Below, one piece after another: positions 55,771 through 63,488 of a stretch of DNA of 64,000 bases. The stretch lies in the NCBI RefSeq assembly GCF_030403745.1, contig NZ_JAQMWP010000014.1, positions 62,001-126,000 on the forward strand, read 5' to 3'. The translations under genes and the position numbers were made by a program. Source of the stretch: Streptomyces sp. S.PB5. GTDB lineage: Bacteria > Actinomycetota > Actinomycetes > Streptomycetales > Streptomycetaceae. The notes beneath the pieces are model-generated. The model was given only the letters and a program-made list of their open reading frames with translations, was not told where the DNA came from and made no database searches. Numbering within the stretch: position 1 is the first letter of the stretch; each line of letters begins with the position of its first letter.

Positions 55771-56688
55771 GTGACCGCCGGGACAATGGAAATGATGAAC
55801 GACGACCTCGCGGCGCTCGCCGCCCGCATCGACCACACCAACGAGCTGCTGACCCGCATGCTCGCCGAGGTGGCGAAGACGCCCTCCACTCACGCGATCT
55901 TCGTCGACGCGGGGTATCTGTACGCGGCCGCGGGCCGTCTGGTCGCCGGCACCGAGGACCGCCGCGCCTTCGACCTGGACGCCGAGGGGCTCATCGAGGC
56001 GCTCATCGACCGGGCCCGCACGATCTTCGCGGACAGCAGGCTGCTGCGGGTCTACTGGTACGACGGCGCCCGGCGCCGCATCCACACCGCCGAGCAGCAG
56101 ACGATCGCCGAGCTCCCGGACGTCAAGGTGCGGCTCGGCAACCTCAACGCCAACAACCAGCAGAAGGGCGTCGACTCACTGATCCGGACCGATCTGGAGT
56201 CCCTCGCCCGGCACCGCGCCATCAGCGACGCGGCGCTGCTCGGCGGTGACGAGGACCTGGTGTCGGCGGTGGAGGCCGCGCAGGGCTACGGCGCCCGCGT
56301 CCACCTCTGGGGCATCGAGGCGCCCGAGGGCCGCAACCAGGCCGAGCCCCTCCTCTGGGAGGTCGACAGCCAGCGCGTCCTCGACCTCGACTTCTTCAAG
56401 CCGTACGTGTCACGGCGTACGGCCGCCGCGTACGAGACCTCGGCCAACCGGCCGAGCCGCGAGGACGTCCGGTTCGTGGGCGCCCAGATCGCGGCGAAGT
56501 GGCTGGCGGCGCGGGGGCGGGAGGCGGTGGGGGAGCTGCTGCCGGGGCATCCGTATCTGCCGGGCTCGGTGGATCAGGATCTGTTGGTGGAGGCGGAGGG
56601 GTTGCTGCAGTACTCGCTGCGGGGGCAGGCGGATCTGCGGCGGGCGTTGCGGGATGGGTTCTGGGGGCACTTGCAGGGGCAGTTCTAG
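55771..56688 (+). CDS. NYN-domain (PIN-like) protein
   Basis: A 305-residue protein. The NYN domain spans residues 40-200: FVDAGYLYAAAG, RVYWYDGARRR, QQKGVDSLIRTDL and ALLGGDEDLVSAVEAAQ, which supply the acidic metal-binding residues of this nuclease-like fold (LabA/Limkain type). The C-terminal 100 residues are helical (DVRFVGAQIAAKWLAARG). Probably RNA-acting, by family. The start could be GTG 55771 or ATG 55786/55795; none has a clear ribosome site. Confidence 0.85.
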   Translation: MTAGTMEMMNDDLAALAARIDHTNELLTRMLAEVAKTPSTHAIFVDAGYLYAAAGRLVAGTEDRRAFDLDAEGLIEALIDRARTIFADSRLLRVYWYDGARRRIHTAEQQTIAELPDVKVRLGNLNANNQQKGVDSLIRTDLESLARHRAISDAALLGGDEDLVSAVEAAQGYGARVHLWGIEAPEGRNQAEPLLWEVDSQRVLDLDFFKPYVSRRTAAAYETSANRPSREDVRFVGAQIAAKWLAARGREAVGELLPGHPYLPGSVDQDLLVEAEGLLQYSLRGQADLRRALRDGFWGHLQGQF

Positions 56689-57350
56689 GCGCGGCTGCCG
56701 TTGTAGGGGCGGATCGGGGTCGGGGTCTGGGGTGTAGGGGCGGTTCTGGGTGGCGGCTGGGGTGTAGGGGCAGTTTCTGGGGGGCGCTTTGGGCGGTGGG
56801 GGTGGTGGGGATACGGGGGTAGCCAAAGGTGCGGCTGGGTTTGCAGGGGGGCGTGGCGGGGGCTGCCAGGGCTGGGTTGGGCTCGACCGGGTTTGTGGTC
56901 GGGGTCGAGCGAGGTTCGCGGCTGGGTCCACCGGAGTTTGTGACGTGGTCGAGCGGGGTCGGTGGCTGGTATCGGCCGGGTGGGTGTGGGCTGGACGGGC
57001 TTTGTGGCTGGGCTTGACCAGGGCTGACTCGTGTCTGGGGCCGGACGGGGTTTGGGCCTGGGCCCGGAACGGGTTTGGTCTGGGCTGGTCTGGGCTTTGT
57101 GTCCAGGGCCCGGGCCGGGGATTGCGTCTGAGCCCCGGCGGGGATTTGGGTCCGGGGCCCGGGGCCGGGTTTGTGACTGAGCCCTGGCGTGGGTATGTGT
57201 CTGAGCCCGGCAGGGGTTTGGGTCCGGGGCTGCGCCGGGGTTTGCGTCTGAGCCCCGGCCTGGGTTTGGGTCTGAGCCGGGCCCCGGCTTTACGTCCGGG
57301 CGGACCGGGGTTTGGGTCTGGGCTTGATGCCGACTCGTGCCCGGGCCCGG
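56689..57350. repeat. G-rich, strand-asymmetric degenerate repeat region without a supportable gene
   Basis: This 660-bp stretch lies between convergent genes. It is dominated on the plus strand by G-runs and T, with almost no A. In its second half a roughly 30-bp motif of GGGTTTGGGTCTGAGCCC type recurs with variation. Open frames exist on both strands but look like by-products of composition (Gly/Trp/Leu-rich or Pro/Arg-rich). The plus strand has many closely spaced G-tracts able to form quadruplexes. No ordinary hairpin terminator is evident. Confidence 0.6.
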
Positions 57351-58232
57351 CTACGGCTTCTCGGTGTGGTCCCAGAAGTCGGCGATCGCGTGTGCCGTCT
57401 CCAGGGGGCGGTCCGTGTTGGGGGAGTGCTCGGCGCCGGGGATGACGGTCCGGCGGGCCTGCAGCCGGACGGCCATGTGGTCGAGGAGCGGCACCGGCCA
57501 GGTGTCGTCGTGCGAGCCGGACAGTACGTGGAACGGCAGGGGCACGGCGGCCAGTTCGGCCACCCGGTCCGGCTCGGCGCACAACTGGCGGCCGGTGGCG
57601 ATGAGTTGCGCGGGCTTGTTGCCCAGCCAGCGCCGGCGCAGATCCTCCGCGTCATCGAGCCCCGAGTCCAACTCGCCCCCGGTGTCGGTCTCCTCCGGCG
57701 GTTCCATGGCCTGGATCGCGTCCCAGACCTCGGCCATGCTCATCACCGCGAGCCCGTCCCGGAGCAGCTTCACGCGCTGCTGTTGGGAGTCGGAGATCTG
57801 GGCGGGGCCCGAGGACATCAGGGTGAGCGAGAGGAAGGGCGACGGGTCCAGCAGGACCGCGGCCCGTGAGATCTGCCCGCCGAGGGAGTGCCCGAGCAGA
57901 TGCACGGGCGTGCCGAGCGCTGCGGCCTGTGCGAGCACGTCCTTGGCCAACTCGTCCTGCGCGTACGCCGATTCGTCGCCGGCCGGACCGTCGGACTCGA
58001 ACTGACCCCGTCCGTCCACGGCGACCGTCCGGTACCCGCGCGCCGCGAGCGGCACGTGCAACGGGTTGAAGTCCTCCTTGCTGCCGGTGAACCCGGGCAG
58101 CAGCAGAGCGGTCCCCTTCGGGGCCACTCCGTCGGCCACGGGTGCGTCGACTACGGCGAACTCGCCACGGGCGGTGCGCAGCGAGTACGCGCGGGCGCCG
58201 GGAGGCGGGACGAAGGTGGGGGGCCTGCTCAT
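57351..58232 (-). CDS. Alpha/beta-hydrolase fold protein
   Basis: A 293-residue hydrolase. The oxyanion region is LLLPGFTGSKEDF, the nucleophile elbow GHSLGG (Ser116), the acid SGSHDDTWPV and the catalytic His PGAEHSPN. It is cytoplasmic, with no signal peptide. The substrate is unknown; it resembles esterases and haloperoxidase-like enzymes. ATG 58232. It is followed by the G-rich repeat region. Confidence 0.9.
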   Translation of the reverse strand: MSRPPTFVPPPGARAYSLRTARGEFAVVDAPVADGVAPKGTALLLPGFTGSKEDFNPLHVPLAARGYRTVAVDGRGQFESDGPAGDESAYAQDELAKDVLAQAAALGTPVHLLGHSLGGQISRAAVLLDPSPFLSLTLMSSGPAQISDSQQQRVKLLRDGLAVMSMAEVWDAIQAMEPPEETDTGGELDSGLDDAEDLRRRWLGNKPAQLIATGRQLCAEPDRVAELAAVPLPFHVLSGSHDDTWPVPLLDHMAVRLQARRTVIPGAEHSPNTDRPLETAHAIADFWDHTEKP

Positions 58233-58580
58233 GCCTTGAGGCTATCGGGCGGGTGGGCGGACGGGCGGGGGTGGTTGTGTGAGGTGGGCCATGGTGGGCG
58301 GGTGGGGAGGGGGCCGACGCGGGGGTGCGTGGGGGCGGTGCGTGGACGGTCGGGCCGGGCGGGCGCATCGATGTCGCGCGGGATGCGGTGGGGCGGCGAT
58401 GTGATGCGGCGGGCCGGTACGCCGACGGCCTGGGGCGTGTGCTGAGGCTCGGGTTCCGGAGAGGGCTGGACTGCCCGAGGCCGACCCGCCCGGGGCGCCC
58501 ACCGGAGCCGCCGGCCTGTTCCGCCGCCCCGGTGGGACGAGTGCGCCGCGCCGTACGGCCGTGGTGCAGGCTCCGGAACG

Positions 58581-58619
58581 CCGACGGCCCGGCCCACCTG
58601 TGGTGGACCGGGCCGTCGG
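58581..58619 (-). terminator. Terminator after the DEAD-box helicase gene
   Basis: An 18-bp stem with one mismatch (58581-58598 with 58602-58619), about 12 nt after the helicase stop. The 348-bp gap 58233-58580 otherwise shows nothing I can support beyond G-rich sequence like that downstream of the NYN gene. Confidence 0.8.
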
Positions 58620-58630
58620 GTGAGCGGCTG

Positions 58631-61381
58631 TCAGCTCTCCGTGGACTCCGCGGCGGCCGTGGCCTTGCGGGTCCGGCGGCGCGGCTTGGCCTCCGGCTCC
58701 TCGGCCGCCTGGGCCGGGATGTCGGTGGCGGCAGCCGTCTTGCGCGCGGTGGTCTTGCGTGCCGGCTTGGCCTCGGCGGTCTCCGTGGCCACGGCGGCCT
58801 TGCGGGTGCGGCGCGGCTTGGTCTCCGTGCCCTCGGCCGTGTCGACCGCGGTCTCGGCGGCGGCAGCCGTCTTGCGCGTACGGCGGCGCGGCGCGGCGGG
58901 GGCCTCGGCGGCCTCCGGCTCCGTCGCGGCCACGGCGGCCTTGCGGGTGCGGCGCGGCTTGGCCTCGGTGGCCTCGGCCGTGTCCACCGCGGTCTCCGCG
59001 GCGGTCGTCGCCTTGCGTGTACGACGCGGCTTGGTCTCCGTGGCTTCGACGGTGTCGACCGCGGCCTCCGCGGCGGCAGCCGTCTTGCGCGCGGCGGTCT
59101 TGCGTGCCGGCTTGGCCTCGGCGGTCTCCGTGGCCACGGCGGCCTTGCGGGTGCGGCGCGGCTTGGTCTCCGTGCCTTCGGCCGTGTCCACCGCGGTCTC
59201 CGCGGCGGCCGTGGCCTTCCGCGTACGACGCGGCTTGGTCTCCGGCTCCTCCGCGGTCTGCGCCGGGATCTCGACGACGGCTGCGGCGGGCTCGGCGACC
59301 TTGCGGGTACGCCGGGTCCGGGGCTTGGCCTCGGTGGCCTCCGCAGTGTCGACCGCGGCCTCGGCGGACGCCGCCGCCTTTCGCGTACGGCGCGGCTTGG
59401 TCTCCGTGGCCTCGACGGCCTCGACCGTGGCCTCGGGGACGGCGGCGGCCTTGCGGGTGCGGCGCGGCTTGGTTTCCGTGCCCTCGGCCGTGTCGACCGC
59501 GGTCTCGGCGGCGGCAGCCGTCTTGCGCGTGCGGCGGCGCGGCGCGGCGGCGGGGGCCTCGGCCTCCGCGACCTCGACGACGGCCGGTGCCTCGACGGCG
59601 ACCGTCTCCGCGGCCTTGCGGGTCCGGCGGCGGGGCCTCGTCACGGTGGCCTCGGCGGCCGGGGCCTCGGGCTCCGCGGCCTCGGCGACGACCTGCGGCG
59701 CCTCGACGGCGACCGGCGTCTCGACCGCGGCGGCCTCCGCGGACCGGCGGGTCCGGCGGCGGCGCGGCTTGGCCTCGACGGCCTCGGCCGTGTCGACGGC
59801 GGTCTCCGCGGCCTCGGACGTCGTGGTCGTGGCCGGCACCGACTCCACCGCGGGGGCTCCGTTGCGGGTACGGCGGCGGCGACGCGGCGTGCGGGACGCG
59901 GGCGAGTCCTCGGTCACCGCGGTCTCCTCCGGCGCGACCGTGCCCGCGGGGGCGGCGGTGTCGTCCAGCGGGGCGCCGTTGCGCGTACGACGACGGCGGC
60001 GCGGCGTACGCGCCGGGCGCTCGCGGTCACCGGAACGGGACTCGTCCCGGCCGCCACGGCCACCCCGGTCGCCGCGACCGCGGCCACCACGGCCACCGGT
60101 CTCGCCGAGGTCCTCCAACTCCTCCGCGTCGAGGCCCGCGCGGGTGCGCTCGGTACGCGGCAGGACACCCTTGGTGCCCGCGGGGATGTTCATCTCCTCG
60201 TAGAAGTGCGGGGAGCTGGAGTACGTCTCCGGCGGGTCGTTGAAGTTGAGTTCCAGCGCCTTGTTGATCAGCTGCCAGCGCGGGATGTCGTCCCAGTCGA
60301 CGAGGGTGATCGCGATGCCCTTGGCGCCCGCGCGGCCGGTGCGGCCGACCCGGTGCAGGTACGTCTTCTCGTCCTCGGGGGACTGGTAGTTGATGACGTG
60401 GGTGACACCCTCGACGTCGATACCGCGCGCGGCGACGTCGGTGCAGACGAGGACGTCCACCTTGCCGTTGCGGAACGCGCGCAGCGCCTGCTCGCGGGCG
60501 CCCTGGCCGAGGTCGCCGTGGACCGCGCCGGAGGCGAAGCCGCGCTGCTTGAGCTGGTCGGCGAGGTCGGCCGCGGTGCGCTTCGTACGGCAGAAGATCA
60601 TGGCCAGTCCGCGGCCGTCGGCCTGGAGGATGCGCGCGACCATCTCGGGCTTGTCCATGTTGTGGGCCCGGTACACGTGCTGCGAGATGTTCGCGACCGT
60701 CACGCCCTCGTCGTCCGGCGCGGTGGCGCGGATGTGCGTGGGCCGCGACATGTAGCGGCGCGCGAGACCGATGACCGCGCCCGGCATGGTCGCCGAGAAC
60801 AGCATGGTCTGACGGCGGGCCGGCAGCATGTCGATGATCTTCTCGACGTCGGGCAGGAAGCCCAGGTCGAGCATCTCGTCGGCCTCGTCGAGGACGAGCG
60901 CCTTGATGTGCTTCAGGTTGAGCTTCTTCTGGCCCGCGAGGTCCAGGAGCCGGCCCGGGGTGCCGACGATGACGTCGACGCCCTTCTTGAGGGCCTCCAC
61001 CTGAGGCTCGTACGCCCGGCCGCCGTAGATGGCGAGCACGCGCACGTTGCGGACCTTGCCGGCCGTCAGCAGGTCGTTGGTGACCTGGGTGCACAGCTCG
61101 CGCGTGGGGACGACGACGAGCGCCTGCGGGGCCTCGGTGAGGTCCTCGGGCCTGGCGCGGCCGGCCTCGACGTCGGCGGGAACGGTGACGCGCTCGAGGA
61201 GCGGGAGGCCGAAGCCCAGCGTCTTGCCGGTGCCGGTCTTGGCCTGGCCGATGACGTCCGTGCCGGAAAGGGCGACGGGGAGCGTCATCTCCTGGATGGG
61301 GAAGGGGTTGATGATGCCGACGGCCTCAAGCGCCTCGGCGGTCTCGGGAAGGATTCCGAGATCTCTGAACGTCGTAGTCAG
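58631..61381 (-). CDS. DEAD-box RNA helicase with long repetitive basic tail, probable CTG start
   Basis: A 916-residue helicase. It has a Q motif region (FRDLGILPETAEALEAVGI...PFPIQE), Walker A (AKTGTGKT, 47-54), PTRELCTQ, DEAD (VLDEADEML), SAT (LFSATMPG) and motif VI (HRVGRTGRAG). An RGG-rich stretch lies at about 425-445. Roughly 450 residues of Ala/Glu/Thr sequence follow, with some 15 basic (K)PRR(R)TRK-type motifs at about 30-residue spacing, probably RNA-binding. The first ATG (61288) would remove the Q motif, and no ATG/GTG/TTG lies upstream in frame; CTG 61381, after GAGGCAG, is the likely start. Related to M. tuberculosis RhlE (Rv3211). Confidence 0.9.
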   Translation of the reverse strand: MTTTFRDLGILPETAEALEAVGIINPFPIQEMTLPVALSGTDVIGQAKTGTGKTLGFGLPLLERVTVPADVEAGRARPEDLTEAPQALVVVPTRELCTQVTNDLLTAGKVRNVRVLAIYGGRAYEPQVEALKKGVDVIVGTPGRLLDLAGQKKLNLKHIKALVLDEADEMLDLGFLPDVEKIIDMLPARRQTMLFSATMPGAVIGLARRYMSRPTHIRATAPDDEGVTVANISQHVYRAHNMDKPEMVARILQADGRGLAMIFCRTKRTAADLADQLKQRGFASGAVHGDLGQGAREQALRAFRNGKVDVLVCTDVAARGIDVEGVTHVINYQSPEDEKTYLHRVGRTGRAGAKGIAITLVDWDDIPRWQLINKALELNFNDPPETYSSSPHFYEEMNIPAGTKGVLPRTERTRAGLDAEELEDLGETGGRGGRGRGDRGGRGGRDESRSGDRERPARTPRRRRRTRNGAPLDDTAAPAGTVAPEETAVTEDSPASRTPRRRRRTRNGAPAVESVPATTTTSEAAETAVDTAEAVEAKPRRRRTRRSAEAAAVETPVAVEAPQVVAEAAEPEAPAAEATVTRPRRRTRKAAETVAVEAPAVVEVAEAEAPAAAPRRRTRKTAAAAETAVDTAEGTETKPRRTRKAAAVPEATVEAVEATETKPRRTRKAAASAEAAVDTAEATEAKPRTRRTRKVAEPAAAVVEIPAQTAEEPETKPRRTRKATAAAETAVDTAEGTETKPRRTRKAAVATETAEAKPARKTAARKTAAAAEAAVDTVEATETKPRRTRKATTAAETAVDTAEATEAKPRRTRKAAVAATEPEAAEAPAAPRRRTRKTAAAAETAVDTAEGTETKPRRTRKAAVATETAEAKPARKTTARKTAAATDIPAQAAEEPEAKPRRRTRKATAAAESTES

Positions 61382-61780
61382 GGTGCTGCCTCTTCTGTGT
61401 GCGCGGTGCGAGGCGAGCTCGGGGATCTGTTAAGACCGTGCTGGGGACGTCGACTGCCTTACGGACCAGCCGTAATGGCACGGGACCTCTGCCGACGCTC
61501 TAGCGCTCGAACCGCTGAGGGTCCCTCCGGATGCCGTACGCACAGTGCCGTACGGCCAAGGAGAGCTGTCAGGTCGGAGCCGATCGGGCCACCGACCGGG
61601 CATCCTCATACGTGCGGCCCGTCGAAATACGCGGTCCTCATAGACGTGCGTACTCAGCAGGCGCATTACCACCATACCCCGGAAACGCGCACATGCGATG
61701 GCCGATTTGGTCACGTAGTCGTCGTCACACTGCTTCACCAGGGACTTCCGCCGCGCGGGGAGCGGGCTATTGTGCGCTTC
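61382..61780. promoter_or_regulatory. Divergent intergenic region/helicase leader
   Basis: 399 bp between the helicase and MiaE-like starts. It contains an imperfect inverted repeat around 61530-61556 (CCGTACG arms), a relatively A+T-rich stretch at 61660-61750, and no supportable gene. Long structured leaders are common before RNA-helicase genes, so regulation by RNA structure is possible but only inferred. Confidence 0.35.
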
Positions 61781-62518
61781 ATGACGACGCCTGACAACAC
61801 CTCTGACGCTGCCGCCGAACCCACCGGAGTCGCCGCCCAGAACTGGGCGACCGCCTCCGCCGAACCGCAGTACCGGGCCGCGGTCGTCGACCTGCTCGGC
61901 GCGCTCGCGTACGGAGAGCTGGCGGCGTTCGAGCGGCTCGCGGAGGACGCCAAACTGGCGCCGACGCTGGCGGACAAGGCGGAGCTGGCGAAGATGGCGT
62001 CGGCGGAGTTCCACCACTACGAGAAGCTGCGGGACCGGCTCACCGAGATCGGTGCGGAGCCGACCGAGGCCATGGAGCCGTTCGTCGCCGCGCTCGACGG
62101 GTTCCACAAGCAGACGGCGCCGTCGGACTGGCTGGAAGGGCTCGTCAAGGCGTACGTCGGGGACTCGATCGCCAGTGACTTCTATCGGGAGGTCGCGGCG
62201 CGCCTGGACTCGGACACGCGTGAGCTCGTCCTCGCCGTGCTGGACGACACGGGGCATGCCGGGTTCGCCGTGGAGAAGGTGCGGGCCGCCATCGATGCCG
62301 ATCCGCGTGTGGGCGGGCGTCTCGCTCTGTGGGCCCGGCGTCTCATGGGCGAGGCGCTGTCGCAGTCCCAGCGGGTTGTCGCCGACCGGGACGCGCTGTC
62401 GACGATGCTCGTGGGCGGCGTCGCGGACGGGTTCGACCTCGCGGAGGTCGGGCGGATGTTCTCGCGGATCACTGAGGCGCACACCAAGCGGATGGCTGCG
62501 TTGGGGTTGGCTGCGTAG
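61781..62518 (+). CDS. Ferritin-like fold protein, MiaE_2 type
   Basis: A 245-residue helical protein of the tRNA-(ms2io6A)-hydroxylase-like ferritin superfamily (PF13794). Candidate di-iron ligands are in GELAAFERLAEDA, SAEFHHYEKLRDRL and DDTGHAGFAVEKV. It is equivalent to M. tuberculosis Rv3210c, which is also next to an RNA helicase gene. Whether it hydroxylates tRNA is not known. ATG 61781 is chosen; GTG 61772 in frame has a somewhat better GGGGAG site. Confidence 0.85.
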   Translation: MTTPDNTSDAAAEPTGVAAQNWATASAEPQYRAAVVDLLGALAYGELAAFERLAEDAKLAPTLADKAELAKMASAEFHHYEKLRDRLTEIGAEPTEAMEPFVAALDGFHKQTAPSDWLEGLVKAYVGDSIASDFYREVAARLDSDTRELVLAVLDDTGHAGFAVEKVRAAIDADPRVGGRLALWARRLMGEALSQSQRVVADRDALSTMLVGGVADGFDLAEVGRMFSRITEAHTKRMAALGLAA

Positions 62519-62538
62519 CGCTCTGTGGGGGGTGCTTC

Positions 62539-62630
62539 GGCTGTGTCGCGGCTGCGGGTGCGTGGGAGCTGGTCGCGCCCACGCGGCGGTGCCGCAGATC
62601 GACACAGCCCCGCGCCCCTGACGGGGCGCG
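62539..62630. repeat. Dispersed Streptomyces intergenic element with terminator
   Basis: A 71-nt block (62539-62609) is bounded by 10-bp inverted repeats (GGCTGTGTCG / CGACACAGCC) and contains a smaller GCGTGGG/CCCACGC hairpin. An 8-bp GC stem with 4-nt loop follows (62611-62630). The sequence is of a type that recurs between genes in many Streptomyces. It lies between convergent genes and can act as a terminator for both. Confidence 0.7.
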
Positions 62631-62658
62631 TCCCGCAACGGGGTCAGAAGTTCAAGCC

Positions 62659-62931
62659 CTACGCCGGGGCCGACCTACGGCGCAGTCTTCCCGCCGGGCG
62701 GAGCAGCAGGGACAGGGACGCCACCGAGACGACCGTCGCGCCGATCAATGTGAGCAGGACGTTGCCCGCGCCCAGGGCGCTGTGGGTCAGGAAGGCGCCG
62801 AACAGGGCTCCGGTCACTCCCGTCGCGAAGACCAGGGAGCGGGCGGGCAGGCGGTGGGCCAGCCGGTGTGCGGCCACAGCGGCCAAGGCGAGACCGAGCA
62901 GAGCGGAGCCGAGCGCTTCCAGCAACATCAT
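62659..62931 (-). CDS. Small three-helix membrane protein
   Basis: A 90-residue protein with three hydrophobic segments (LGSALLGLALAAVAAHRLAH, SLVFATGVTGALFGAFLTHSAL, NVLLTLIGATVVSVASLSLLL) and a basic C-terminus (RRRSAPA). The ATG at 62931 follows GGGAGGGACC; ATG 62928 is also possible. Its function is unknown and it lies alone. Confidence 0.72.
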   Translation of the reverse strand: MMLLEALGSALLGLALAAVAAHRLAHRLPARSLVFATGVTGALFGAFLTHSALGAGNVLLTLIGATVVSVASLSLLLRPAGRLRRRSAPA

Positions 62932-63065
62932 TGGGGGTCCCTCCCACGTGGCCACGCTGCGTATCACGGTCGTAGCCCGTCATACCCGTGACCTGCGGAA
63001 TGCAATCCTCCTCTGTGTGTGACCTGTGCTCCATATGTGGAGAAAAAATCTTGCCGACGACAGCA

Positions 63066-63100
63066 GAAGGGCCCGGCGACCTCAGGTCGCCGGGCCCTTC
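63066..63100 (-). terminator. Terminator after the DUF3107 gene
   Basis: A perfect 16-bp stem (63066-63081 with 63085-63100) and 3-nt loop, 13 nt beyond the DUF3107 stop. Confidence 0.9.
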
Positions 63101-63113
63101 CGTGTGCGTCCGC

Positions 63114-63341
63114 CTACAGCGCGCCGAAGCCCACCTTGCGCGGGGCCGGCTCGCCGAGCTCCACGTAGGCCAGGCGGTCCGCCGGAACGAGGACCTTACG
63201 GCCGTGCTCGTCCACGAGGCTCAGCAGCGCCGACTTCCCGGCCAGCGCCTCGGAGACGGCACGCTCGACCTCCTCGGCACTCTGACCGCTCTCCAGAACG
63301 ATCTCGCGGGGCGCGTGCTGCACGCCGATCTTGACCTCCAC
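63114..63341 (-). CDS. DUF3107 family protein (75 aa)
   Basis: A 75-residue actinobacterial protein: VEVKIGVQHAPREIVLESGQ, a helix (SAEEVERAVSEAL), KVLVPADRLAYVELGE and the terminal PRKVGFGAL. It corresponds to M. tuberculosis Rv3208A (TB9.4). The GTG start at 63341 has GGAGGGAC upstream. It follows the TetR gene in the same direction, as in mycobacteria (Rv3208-Rv3208A), but with a terminator-like hairpin between. Function unknown. Confidence 0.87.
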   Translation of the reverse strand: MEVKIGVQHAPREIVLESGQSAEEVERAVSEALAGKSALLSLVDEHGRKVLVPADRLAYVELGEPAPRKVGFGAL

Positions 63342-63454
63342 GGCTATGTCCCTCCGACGGTCAGTGAAGTGCGCGACCTTCCGCGCCGTACCCAGCACAC
63401 ATTAGCCCGGTGAGGGGACGTACACGCTCCGCTCAAGAACGCCAGGAGCGAACA

Positions 63455-63482
63455 CCGGGCGGGAACAAAAGTCCCCGCCCGG
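63455..63482 (-). terminator. Terminator after the TetR gene
   Basis: A perfect 9-bp GC stem (63455... CCGGGCGGG with 63474-63482) and A-rich loop, just after the TetR stop. Confidence 0.75.
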
Positions 63483-63488
63483 GTCGGG

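Noticed and set aside
56789-57445. 218-codon plus-strand frame in the G-rich region
   Set aside because: Gly/Trp/Leu repeats reflect G-tract composition; no ribosome site with domain content, and it overlaps the hydrolase end.
58640-59900. CRISPR-like periodic repeats
   Set aside because: The periodicity is codon-phased and encodes the helicase tail; repeats are not separated by unique spacers.
61286-61288. ATG 61288 as start of the DEAD-box helicase
   Set aside because: It would remove the Q motif region encoded just upstream in the same open frame.
58325-61780. Very long plus-strand open frame ahead of the MiaE-like gene
   Set aside because: It is antisense to the helicase and its repeat tail; the MiaE-like domain begins only at 61781.
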